Below are positions 1 to 6,479 of a stretch of 6,479 bases of DNA, in pieces (the first letter of the stretch is position 1; the number at the start of each line of letters is the position of its first letter). The stretch covers positions 1 to 6,479 of the forward strand of contig JAEZYR010000080.1 of NCBI GenBank assembly GCA_023442635.1, given 5' to 3'. Origin of the DNA: Bacillota bacterium (GTDB lineage: Bacteria > Bacillota > Clostridia > Saccharofermentanales > Fastidiosipilaceae). The position numbers were made by a program, and so were the translations under genes. A model generated the notes under the pieces. The model saw only the letters and a program-made list of their open reading frames with translations. It did not search any database and had not been told where the DNA came from.

Positions 1-1330
1 GCTTGATGTAGAGCCTTTGGCGTCTTGCCCTGCTGGTCCTCAAGAAATCAGGATTTTCTTAGAGCCTCACAGCTCTTCGCAGCCAGCTGAAGGAAAATTT
101 CAAGCGAGTTATAGCCTCACAGTCGACGTGCTAGACCTCGAAGCTCAGCAGGCCAAGGTTTTGCATACCGAGTGGTTTCACTGCGATGCGCTCGCCAACT
201 ACTATCATGTCGAGCCCTGGTCTGAAGCCCACTGGGATCTGGTTGAGCGCTTTATTGCTCTCGGCGTAAAGCGCGGCCTGAACATGTTGCTGACGCCCAT
301 TTTCACCCCTCCACTGGATACGGCGATCGGAACAGAGCGCCTCACGACCCAACTTGTCGAGGTTTTCGAAGAGGGCGAAGGACAATGGACCTTTGATTTC
401 TCACGTCTGGATCGCTGGATGCAGATGGCTCAGCGCCTGGGCATTAAGCGTCTCGAAATGTCACATCTCTTTACACAGTGGGGTTTGGCCGCCGCTCCCA
501 AAATTATGGTGCATACGCGAGATGGCCAAATCATCCGCCGTTTTGGTTGGGATACCCCTTCAGATGGCGAAGCCTACACCGCCTTCTTGACGGCCTTTTT
601 GCCTCAACTGTGCAAGCATCTAGATCAGAGCCCTTACGCTGGGCTTTGCACCTTCCACGTTTCAGATGAACCAGGCAAGCGAGACTTGGATCGCTACCGC
701 CACTGTCGCAGCCTCGTAGCAAGCCTTATCGGTGATTATCAGCTGACAGACGCGCTTTCAGATTTCAGTTTTTACAGCGAGGGTCTCGTCACTCAACCCA
801 TCGTGGCCTCCAATCATATTCAGCCCTTTATTGATCATGAAGTGCCTGGGGTCTGGGTCTATTACTGCTGTTCACAGCACGTTGGCATGTCCAACCGCTT
901 TATCTCGATGCCCAATGCGCGCAACCGCCTCCTCGGCTGGCAGATCTACTTCTACCAGTTAGAAGGCTTCCTCCATTGGGGCTACAACTTCTACAACAGC
1001 CAGTACTCCCTGCGGCCTATCGATCCGTGGAAAGTCAGCTCGGCCGACCGCGGTTTTCCACCTGGAGATGCCTTTTTGGTCTATCCTGGAGAGTATGGAG
1101 AGCCCATCGATTCGATCCGCCATATGACCTTGTCAGATGCCTGGCAGGACTTGGCTGCTTTGCAACAACTTGAGTCTTTTATCGGGCGCTCAGCCGTCCT
1201 AGACCTGATCCGCGAGGGCTTCGGCCATGACCTGAGTTTTGATGTTCAGCCCTCCGAGCTAGCATGCTTGGATCAGGTACGCGCAAAGCTTAACGAACGT
1301 CTTGCCAGCTGCTGTCAGGAGAAAAAGTAA
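1..1330 (+). CDS. DUF4091 / GH123-like glycoside-hydrolase-type protein, 5'-truncated by window edge
   Basis: The frame is open to the left edge (first complete codon at position 2, 442 codons to the TAA at 1328-1330), so the true start is outside; the TTG at 17 has no reason to be the start. Numbering from position 2, the segment carries the conserved blocks I associate with DUF4091 (the GH123-type catalytic TIM-barrel): HTEWFH at 55-60, TPIFTPPLDT at 98-107, MSHLFTQWG at 153-161, HVSDEPG at 219-225, YYCC at 287-290 and FLHWGYNFYNSQYSLR at about 323-338. The adjacent Asp222-Glu223 pair matches the position of the catalytic Asp-Glu pair of GH123 beta-N-acetylgalactosaminidases, which use the substrate N-acetyl group. 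The catalytic domain looks complete, and an N-terminal beta-sandwich region is presumably missing on the left. Whether a signal peptide exists cannot be seen. Family membership is firm; enzymatic activity and substrate are inference, since most DUF4091 proteins are uncharacterised. The gene ends in a TAATG overlap with the ATPase gene, so the two are probably co-translated. Confidence 0.9.
   Translation, partial: LDVEPLASCPAGPQEIRIFLEPHSSSQPAEGKFQASYSLTVDVLDLEAQQAKVLHTEWFHCDALANYYHVEPWSEAHWDLVERFIALGVKRGLNMLLTPIFTPPLDTAIGTERLTTQLVEVFEEGEGQWTFDFSRLDRWMQMAQRLGIKRLEMSHLFTQWGLAAAPKIMVHTRDGQIIRRFGWDTPSDGEAYTAFLTAFLPQLCKHLDQSPYAGLCTFHVSDEPGKRDLDRYRHCRSLVASLIGDYQLTDALSDFSFYSEGLVTQPIVASNHIQPFIDHEVPGVWVYYCCSQHVGMSNRFISMPNARNRLLGWQIYFYQLEGFLHWGYNFYNSQYSLRPIDPWKVSSADRGFPPGDAFLVYPGEYGEPIDSIRHMTLSDAWQDLAALQQLESFIGRSAVLDLIREGFGHDLSFDVQPSELACLDQVRAKLNERLASCCQEKK
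1317..1321 (+). promoter_or_regulatory. Shine-Dalgarno site for the MoxR-family ATPase
   Basis: AGGAG lies inside the last codons of the DUF4091 gene, 8 bases before the ATG at 1330. Spacing and sequence are near ideal. The stop codon TAA and the ATG share one base, so ribosomes ending on the upstream gene can restart here. This supports 1330 as the true start of the ATPase rather than a later Met codon. Confidence 0.75.
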
Positions 1331-2424
1331 TGAGTGCCGCCTGGAACGCCAGGGAATCTTGGCAAAGTCGCAGCCCTCAAGGGGCGAGCCAAAACCCAGG
1401 TCTGGATACGCTGCCAGGCGCAAGTCAAGGTCAACCCCTGCCATCTAGCGACGAAAAGCAAACACGCGAACAGCGCCTTGCCCTGCTGCGCCAAGCAGGA
1501 CACATGCTGGATGCCGTTCGGCAGAATATTCAGCAAGTCATGGTCGGCAAGGATAGCGCTATCGACGCCTTATTGATCGTGCTTCTGAGCGAGGGACATG
1601 CGCTCGTCGAAGATGTACCAGGCATCGGCAAATCAACGCTGGTTTCCGCCCTCGCGCGCTCACTCGGCTTGCATTTTCGGCGCATTCAATTTACGCCCGA
1701 CGTCATGCCCAGCGATTTGACGGGCTACTCTGTCTACAATCAGCACAGCGCGAACTTTGACTTTCATGAAGGCCTCCTGATGAGTGAGATTGTCTTGGCC
1801 GACGAACTCAATCGCGCGACGCCGAAGACCCAGTCCGCCTTGCTAGAAGCTATGCAGGAGCGACAGCTATCTGTTGATGGCAAGTCCCTCCCCCTACCGC
1901 AGCCCTTTTTGGTGCTGGCAACCCAAAACCCAGTTGAGCAAGCTGGAACCTACCCCTTACCTGAAGCTCAGCTAGATCGTTTCTGTTTGTGTATCAAGCT
2001 GGGCTACCCAGACTTGGCTGATGAGGCGGAAATCTACCGTCGGCACCTGGCCGGTCAGAATGAGCAGCAACTCCAAGCCGTCCTCCAAAAAGAAGACGTG
2101 CAGTGGCTCCAAGGCCTAAGCCGCCAAATTTATGTGGCCGACAGCCTCCACCAGTACATTGCCCAGTTGGCCGCCGCCTCAAGACAGCTGCCTGAGTTAA
2201 GTTTAGGCGCCAGCCCTCGCGCGGCTCTCATGCTACTGCGCGCCAGCCAAAGCCGAGCCTTGCTCGAGGGTCGTGGTTTTGTGACACCAGACGACTGCCG
2301 TGCCCTACTTGATATGTGCTGGAGCCATCGCCTCTTGCTGACCCCAGACGCCCGCCTGAGCGGCCAGAGCAGTTCAGAGCAGATTGAACGCCTTCTGCAA
2401 CAGGTTCCAGTTCCGCGCAACTAA
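1330..2424 (+). CDS. MoxR-family AAA+ ATPase
   Basis: This 364-residue protein is a cytoplasmic AAA+ ATPase of the MoxR family (AAA_3 core plus C-terminal lid), thought to act as a chaperone-like remodelling motor with vWA/DUF58 partners. All key elements are visible: Walker A EDVPGIGKS at 94-102 (Lys101; Ser in place of the more usual Thr), Walker B IVLADELNR at 154-162 (Asp158, Glu159), sensor 1 ATQNP at 197-201 (Asn200), arginine finger in LDRF at 215-218 (Arg217), and sensor 2 GASPRAA at 293-299 (Arg297) in the helical lid. The first 45 or so residues are rich in Ser, Gln and Pro, look disordered, and make the protein longer than the usual 310-330 residues. The ATG at 1330 is chosen because of the AGGAG site and the TAATG overlap; a later ATG at 1504 (Met59) has a poorly spaced AGGA and would cut into the first core helix. 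The gene is followed after 6 bases by the DUF58 gene, the classical neighbour. Confidence 0.97.
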   Translation: MSAAWNARESWQSRSPQGASQNPGLDTLPGASQGQPLPSSDEKQTREQRLALLRQAGHMLDAVRQNIQQVMVGKDSAIDALLIVLLSEGHALVEDVPGIGKSTLVSALARSLGLHFRRIQFTPDVMPSDLTGYSVYNQHSANFDFHEGLLMSEIVLADELNRATPKTQSALLEAMQERQLSVDGKSLPLPQPFLVLATQNPVEQAGTYPLPEAQLDRFCLCIKLGYPDLADEAEIYRRHLAGQNEQQLQAVLQKEDVQWLQGLSRQIYVADSLHQYIAQLAAASRQLPELSLGASPRAALMLLRASQSRALLEGRGFVTPDDCRALLDMCWSHRLLLTPDARLSGQSSSEQIERLLQQVPVPRN

Positions 2425-2427
2425 GGA
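2423..2427 (+). promoter_or_regulatory. Weakly spaced Shine-Dalgarno site for the DUF58 gene
   Basis: AAGGA overlaps the TAA stop of the ATPase gene (2422-2424) and sits only 3 bases before the ATG at 2431, shorter than the usual 5-9. No better purine-rich stretch lies nearby. Initiation probably depends on coupling to the upstream gene. The start itself is still preferred, because MTRR followed by a hydrophobic helix is the expected N-terminus. Confidence 0.45.
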
Positions 2428-2430
2428 TCC

Positions 2431-4020
2431 ATGACACGCCGCCTTTTTTTCTATCTGCTCCTGTTGTTCGTCTGCTACCTGACGATGAACTACAGCCAGC
2501 ATACGCAGCTGCTTTATCTGCTCTTTGCGTTGTGCCTTCTACCCTTATTTTCTTTGGCCTATCTCATCATCCAGGCTCAGACCCTCCGCATCCACCAGCG
2601 CTTTGAGTCAGATCAAAAAGAACGCGATACCCATATCCTGCTCTATATCGAAGTCGAGCGCCGCTGTCCCTTGCCCCTCTTTGCCTTAGAGCTAGAGACC
2701 CGAACGCCTCCATGGCCAGAAGCTCTAGGCATCGGCCACGCGCCAGATAGCAACTCAAAGGCCCATGCTGGCAGGACATCAGCCCGTGATGAGCGACGAG
2801 CTAGGCGTCGGCTTCATTGGTATCGTCGGGGCGATCGAGCCGTGCTGCGCCTTCAAGCTGCCGCTTTCGAAGAGGCTATTTTGGCCGTGGCTGTCGATAT
2901 ACCTCACCACGGCCGCTATCAGTTGGGGATCGAGCGCGCTCATCTAGAAGATCCTCTGGGCTTCTTTCGTTTCGGTGTTTCACGTCGTTTGACGCCCAAG
3001 CCCTTGCAGCTCAATGTTCTCCCCCTTGCTCATTTGGATCCCGCCTGCACCGCTCTCATTCGGACGCTTGAGGATGAGCAACCGCGACTGAATCAACAAA
3101 TTTCGACCGAACTCGACGAAGTCGCCCGTCTGCGCCCTTACCGCCCAGGGGACTCGCTGAAGCTGATCCATTGGAGTGTGTCTAGCCACTTGAGGCAATT
3201 GCAAGTGCGTGAATTTGCTCTGCCACAGCAGCCAGCCTCTATTTTGCTCGTAGAGGGTCTTTACGGTTCTCTTGACCAAGCTATACGTTGGCAGCTAGCG
3301 GATTTGGCAGCGGATACAGCCGCTAGCCTTAGCACGCGCTTATGTGCCCACGGTCAGCATCTGCGGCTCTACCTTCCAGCCATTGCCCAAGAAGATCTTG
3401 TGGTCGAAGAGGCCAGCCCTGAGCAGCGCCTGAACCTGGCAGCCTTTGCCTTACGTCAAACCCGAATCCTAGCCCACCATCAGTTGGAATCTAGCGACCA
3501 GGGGCAGCTTTTCAGGCGAAAAGACAGAGCTAAATCCGATTCAAAAAACAGCCCTCTAAGGCCAAGTGTACCTCCTACACCTGAAGGCAACGCAGGGTCT
3601 GCTCCTGTCTACTCGCTTGCAGACTCACCCCATTTACAAGCTTGCTTCCACTGTTTGCAGTACCAGCTCCCCCAGCAGCTGAGCTATGTGTACTTGCTCT
3701 TCTTGACACTCGAAGACGCCCACGTTGCGGCTTGTCGCCAACTCGTTATCCGCACAGAGCGTCTCTATGTATTGACCTTGCAGCCAGCCGACGTGGCGCG
3801 ACTCGGCCTAGGTTCTGCCGAGCAGCAAGCCAAGCAAATCGCCGCCCTTCGCTCAGCCAAAGCCGTTGTTCTAGAACTGGCTCTGCCGTCTTCATTTATG
3901 ACATCACTCCCCCAGGGATCGCCTGATGCTGATTCTTATCCCATAAGTGAAGAAAGTCTCACTAAGGCCAACTCGCTTTGGACCAAGGAGAAGCCAGAAG
4001 GGAGGCCAGCATCACGATGA
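2431..4020 (+). CDS. Membrane-anchored DUF58 (vWA-like) protein
   Basis: This 529-residue protein starts with two membrane helices (about 5-20 and 26-47) separated by a short polar loop. Arg3-Arg4 in front implies both termini inside, so the large soluble part faces the cytoplasm and the MoxR ATPase. Conserved DUF58 features are HGRYQLG at 160-166 with DPLGFF at 174-179, then the signature RPYRPGDSLKLIHWS at 235-249 and VREF at 259-262. The part after it resembles the vWA-type fold, with a strand ILLVEGL at 271-277 and a later strand pair at about 418-450. The metal-site motif Asp-x-Ser-x-Ser expected after the first strand is absent. Two low-complexity insertions make it longer than typical family members of about 400 residues: an Arg-rich one at about 105-137 and a Ser/Pro/Lys one at about 352-398. 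The last 40 residues are polar. The TGA stop overlaps the transglutaminase start as ATGA. Family assignment is secure; the role as adaptor between ATPase and membrane is inference from the conserved operon. Confidence 0.93.
   Translation: MTRRLFFYLLLLFVCYLTMNYSQHTQLLYLLFALCLLPLFSLAYLIIQAQTLRIHQRFESDQKERDTHILLYIEVERRCPLPLFALELETRTPPWPEALGIGHAPDSNSKAHAGRTSARDERRARRRLHWYRRGDRAVLRLQAAAFEEAILAVAVDIPHHGRYQLGIERAHLEDPLGFFRFGVSRRLTPKPLQLNVLPLAHLDPACTALIRTLEDEQPRLNQQISTELDEVARLRPYRPGDSLKLIHWSVSSHLRQLQVREFALPQQPASILLVEGLYGSLDQAIRWQLADLAADTAASLSTRLCAHGQHLRLYLPAIAQEDLVVEEASPEQRLNLAAFALRQTRILAHHQLESSDQGQLFRRKDRAKSDSKNSPLRPSVPPTPEGNAGSAPVYSLADSPHLQACFHCLQYQLPQQLSYVYLLFLTLEDAHVAACRQLVIRTERLYVLTLQPADVARLGLGSAEQQAKQIAALRSAKAVVLELALPSSFMTSLPQGSPDADSYPISEESLTKANSLWTKEKPEGRPASR
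3998..4005 (+). promoter_or_regulatory. Shine-Dalgarno site for the transglutaminase gene
   Basis: AAGGGAGG lies within the end of the DUF58 gene, 11 bases before the ATG at 4017. It is strong in sequence and slightly long in spacing. A second purine run, AAGGAG at 3985-3990, is too far away to serve. Together with the ATGA overlap it fixes the start at 4017. Confidence 0.6.
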
Positions 4021-6479
4021 CAGAAAAAAATGACAGTAAATCCCTAAGCCAGCCTTGGCTACAAACTTTTCCAAGCAAAAAAATCCAACAAGCTTTGCTG
4101 CAACTCCTACCTGCTTGGCTCTTTGCGCTGACGCTCTCGTCCTGTCTAGCGCCTGCCTTTCACCTGCATTTTCACCTTGTTTCAGCCTTGTTTTGGAGCG
4201 CTGCTATCCTCCTCGCGCTCGCCCTTTTGACCTGGGGGCTCAAGCGCCTCCTGGCCTGTCTTTTGGGGCTCTTTTTGTTGCTGTTGCTGGGCTTGCTCCA
4301 ACAAAAGCAGCTTTTTTCTGCCTGGCAGCATCTCTTTCATGACCTGGCGAATGGTCAGACCCCCATCCTAGCTGAGCGCCTGCTCATCAGCTTTTGCTGT
4401 TTGCCAGCCTACCTGCTTGCTGGCCGTTTTTTGCGGCCTTGGCTCAGCCTTCTGACGGCGCTTTTGGCGCTGGCCTTTGTCTTGCGCACAAATCCACAAC
4501 AAAATCTCTGGCTCCCCATCACCTTGTTCATCCTTATCGCGATTTGGGTCGCCTTCTTGCGCCAACAAAAACAACCTAGCGACCTCCAAGCCGCCCATCC
4601 CTTTCGCCTTCGCCTCGAAACATTGGCTCTGGCCGTGGGCATTGCAGCCTTGACCATCTTGCCTGCCCTTGCGCTTTCGCGGCTATTCAAGCCTCATGAC
4701 CTATACAACGCTCAGGCCTATGCCTTTGTCGATGATCTCGTCTATATGCTGCCCCAAAATCTGATGGAGCCTTACCGCTTTCAGGTGTTTAGCATCCGTG
4801 ATGCAGGCTACTACCCCTATGGGAACCGCCTAGGTGGGCCTGTGGAACTTGAGCACAACCCCGTCTTGAGCATCCAAGGCACAACAGGAGGCCATCTCCG
4901 TGGCCAATCTCGCCGTATCTATACAGGCCAGCTTTGGGAAGTTGACCCTGAACAGAATAGCTTTCGCCTAGATAATCCCCTCTTTAACCAGCAGCGCCAT
5001 CAGATTTGGCCATCCCTCCACCAACCTACCGCCCTGCGTCTCCTTGAAGCAGGTGATGTGCAACCCCGTGCCCTACGCTACACCGTGACGATGCATAATC
5101 AGCGCCTGCAGACCCTCTTTGTGTCCGGGCGCTTGCAGTCCGCTGAGCGCCTCAGTGACATCGACCCTAAGCAATTGGCCGAAAATGAAATCGACCGCGA
5201 AGACGCACGCGCTCAATCTGAAGAAAGCCAGGATCCCAGACCGCACCGCGAAGGACGTTCTGACCTGATTTTTCTAGATGCCTCTGGTACCGTCAATGCG
5301 ACTGCTCGCCTCCCCATCGGCGCGCGTTACAGCATTCAAGCCGACCTAGTAGACTGGAATCATTGGCTCGAACATTTTGCTGGCTCCAAAGAAGCCCAAG
5401 ACCTTAGCAAAGCCGCCCTCACTGACGAAACGAAGGCCTACCTGCAGCTCCCAGACAGCTCAGCCTACGCCGAGGGCAGTTTGCTTCGCAAAGCTGCCTA
5501 CGATATAGCCGTTCGAGGTGCTCAATCGCTTCACTTCAAGGCTGGTGATCCCTCTTCTTATGAGGTGGAAGGGGCGCAGGATCCCGACAAGCTTCCTCAA
5601 GACAAGGCCAGTCAGATCCTGCGTTTACAGCGCTGGCTACAGCAAATGGAATATAGCCTGACGCCTAATAATCTGCCCGAGTCCAGCGATTTTGTGGAAG
5701 CTTTTTTAGCAGAACAAAAGGGCTATTGCACTTACTTTGCTTCAGCCTTGACGGTTTTAGCTAGAACTTTGGGTATACCTGCCCGCTATGTCGAGGGCTA
5801 CCTTTTGAGCGCCAATGACGAGCAAGCCCTTCAGTTCCAGAAGCCCTACCTTTTGACGCAAAAAAACGCCCACGCATGGTCTGAGATCTACTTTGAAGGC
5901 CTAGGTTGGGTTCTGGTTGATGCGACCCCCATTGCGGGCTTACAGGCAACGCAGCCGAAAGAAACAGAAAGTACCAAAAACAGCCAAGAAAGTCGTGCTA
6001 CAACAACAGCGCCCAGCAGCAGTCCAAGCAAACGCCCAAGTCAGACGCCGACTGTCAGCAGTCAGGAGCACGGGGGCAAAAATAGCCAGTCCCAGGCTAT
6101 GAGTGAGCCCTCCACCTCGTCGTCCTCAGCGTCAAGACTTGGCCCTTGGTGGCTCTTAATCCTCAGCCTGCCATTGCTCCTCTTGCTCGCCTGGTTCTTG
6201 CACCACCGCTTGCAATATTGGTCTTCCTTGCGCCACGCCACCTACTTGCTGGCCTCTCGCCCACAGGATGCACCGAGGTCTTTGATCCTGACCTATGCCA
6301 AAGCGCTGGAGAGCATCCTGCTGACATTAGCCCAAGACCAGTACCAACATCGCTCGGCAGCCCTCCCCTTAGGCAGCTATTGGCGAGAACTGCTGGCTCC
6401 CACAAAGCTAAGTCCAAAAGTCGCAGATGCGATGATCCAGATCCTCGAAGCACTCTACTACGATAAACCTGAAATGAGC
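4017..6479 (+). CDS. TgpA-like membrane transglutaminase (transglutaminase-core protein), 3'-truncated by window edge
   Basis: The frame is open from the ATG at 4017 to the right edge (821 codons, no stop). Seven hydrophobic helices are seen at about 27-47, 54-74, 78-95, 119-138, 141-157, 164-181 and 202-221. Lys/Arg residues lie in the even-numbered loops (K21-K22, K76-R77, R137/R140, R182-R199), so the N-terminus is inside and the following domain outside the membrane. The TgpA/DUF3488-type region has LGGP at 272-275, HLRG at 293-296 and YTGQLW at 302-307. The transglutaminase core at about 545-640 has GYCTYFASA with Cys571, NAHAW with His619 and LVDATP with Asp635: a complete, normally spaced triad. 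A Ser/Thr/Gln-rich linker (about 640-707) leads to a last membrane helix (about 710-729) and a cytoplasmic tail resembling DUF4129, cut off at the edge. The domain order matches Pseudomonas TgpA-type proteins. Substrate is unknown; many such domains may act as proteases or amide-forming enzymes on envelope components. Charged insertions at 381-415 and about 497-522 are unusual. Co-translation with DUF58 is implied by the ATGA overlap. Confidence 0.94.
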   Translation, partial: MTEKNDSKSLSQPWLQTFPSKKIQQALLQLLPAWLFALTLSSCLAPAFHLHFHLVSALFWSAAILLALALLTWGLKRLLACLLGLFLLLLLGLLQQKQLFSAWQHLFHDLANGQTPILAERLLISFCCLPAYLLAGRFLRPWLSLLTALLALAFVLRTNPQQNLWLPITLFILIAIWVAFLRQQKQPSDLQAAHPFRLRLETLALAVGIAALTILPALALSRLFKPHDLYNAQAYAFVDDLVYMLPQNLMEPYRFQVFSIRDAGYYPYGNRLGGPVELEHNPVLSIQGTTGGHLRGQSRRIYTGQLWEVDPEQNSFRLDNPLFNQQRHQIWPSLHQPTALRLLEAGDVQPRALRYTVTMHNQRLQTLFVSGRLQSAERLSDIDPKQLAENEIDREDARAQSEESQDPRPHREGRSDLIFLDASGTVNATARLPIGARYSIQADLVDWNHWLEHFAGSKEAQDLSKAALTDETKAYLQLPDSSAYAEGSLLRKAAYDIAVRGAQSLHFKAGDPSSYEVEGAQDPDKLPQDKASQILRLQRWLQQMEYSLTPNNLPESSDFVEAFLAEQKGYCTYFASALTVLARTLGIPARYVEGYLLSANDEQALQFQKPYLLTQKNAHAWSEIYFEGLGWVLVDATPIAGLQATQPKETESTKNSQESRATTTAPSSSPSKRPSQTPTVSSQEHGGKNSQSQAMSEPSTSSSSASRLGPWWLLILSLPLLLLLAWFLHHRLQYWSSLRHATYLLASRPQDAPRSLILTYAKALESILLTLAQDQYQHRSAALPLGSYWRELLAPTKLSPKVADAMIQILEALYYDKPEMS

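Noticed and set aside
94..130. Possible promoter or start region inside the DUF4091 gene.
   Set aside because: No convincing -35/-10 pair; the frame is open through the left edge, so transcription most likely begins outside the window.
1615..1640. Ser instead of Thr after the Walker A lysine in the ATPase, considered as a sign of lost activity.
   Set aside because: Both Ser and Thr coordinate magnesium in P-loops, and every other catalytic residue is present.
2425..2430. GGATCC palindrome in the 6-base gap between the ATPase and DUF58 genes.
   Set aside because: A six-base palindrome is expected by chance; it is simply part of the stop-AGGA-start junction and shows no sign of a cloning scar or operator.
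2980..3279. Open antisense frames of 60-100 codons opposite the DUF58 gene, and similar ones opposite the transglutaminase gene (4368-4690, 6163-6453).
   Set aside because: They lie wholly inside well-supported genes, have no recognisable domain and no ribosome site, and have the Arg/Gly/Ser-rich composition typical of reverse-frame readings.
4024..4030. Run of seven A close to the start of the transglutaminase gene, a possible slippage or phase-variation tract; a similar run lies at 5860-5866 just before the active-site His codon.
   Set aside because: Seven A residues encoding Glu-Lys-Asn or Gln-Lys-Asn are common by chance, the frame is intact on both sides, and no slippery-site companion structure was seen.
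4055..4342. Hydrophobic open frame on the + strand overlapping the first membrane helices of the transglutaminase.
   Set aside because: It is a frame-shifted reading of the membrane region; the frame from 4017 continues uninterrupted with family motifs and the complete catalytic triad.
6146..6466. Open + frame overlapping the C-terminal helix and tail of the transglutaminase.
   Set aside because: The transglutaminase frame stays open here and encodes the expected last membrane helix and cytoplasmic tail; the alternative frame has no family features.

Overview
The window is one tightly packed block of four genes, all on the + strand, with no intergenic space longer than 6 bases. The first gene is cut by the left edge and the last by the right edge. 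In order they are: a DUF4091 / GH123-like glycoside-hydrolase-type protein (C-terminal part), a MoxR-family AAA+ ATPase, a membrane-anchored DUF58 protein, and a TgpA-like membrane transglutaminase whose C-terminal end lies outside the window. The junctions are TAATG (1-base overlap, position 1330), a 6-base gap (2425-2430) and ATGA (4-base overlap, 4017-4020). This arrangement strongly suggests one polycistronic message with translational coupling.

Genes two to four form the widespread bacterial MoxR-DUF58-transglutaminase set. In family terms, the ATPase is thought to act as a chaperone-like motor, the DUF58 protein as its membrane-bound vWA-type partner, and the polytopic protein carries a Cys-His-Asp transglutaminase/protease-like domain outside the membrane. 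The sequence fits this layout: the Walker A, Walker B, sensor and arginine-finger residues are present, the DUF58 signature is intact, and the transglutaminase triad reads Cys571/His619/Asp635. Positive-inside charges place DUF58 and the ATPase in the cytoplasm and the transglutaminase domain outside. The substrate is not known from the sequence.

The less usual element is the upstream DUF4091 gene, joined to the ATPase gene by a stop-start overlap. Its best resemblance, from memory of the family, is to DUF4091 proteins of anaerobic Bacillota. Together with purine-rich Shine-Dalgarno sequences this suggests a Bacillota-like (Firmicutes) bacterium of moderate GC content. The proteins are rich in Gln, Ala and Leu. 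The taxonomic guess is weak and no finer placement is supported.

I saw no RNA gene, CRISPR array, insertion sequence, terminator or convincing promoter. The operon promoter probably lies left of the window. No clearly new system is evident. The points worth checking are the link between the DUF4091 gene and the ATPase operon, the lost metal-site motif and long insertion in the DUF58 protein, and several low-complexity insertions in the transglutaminase.
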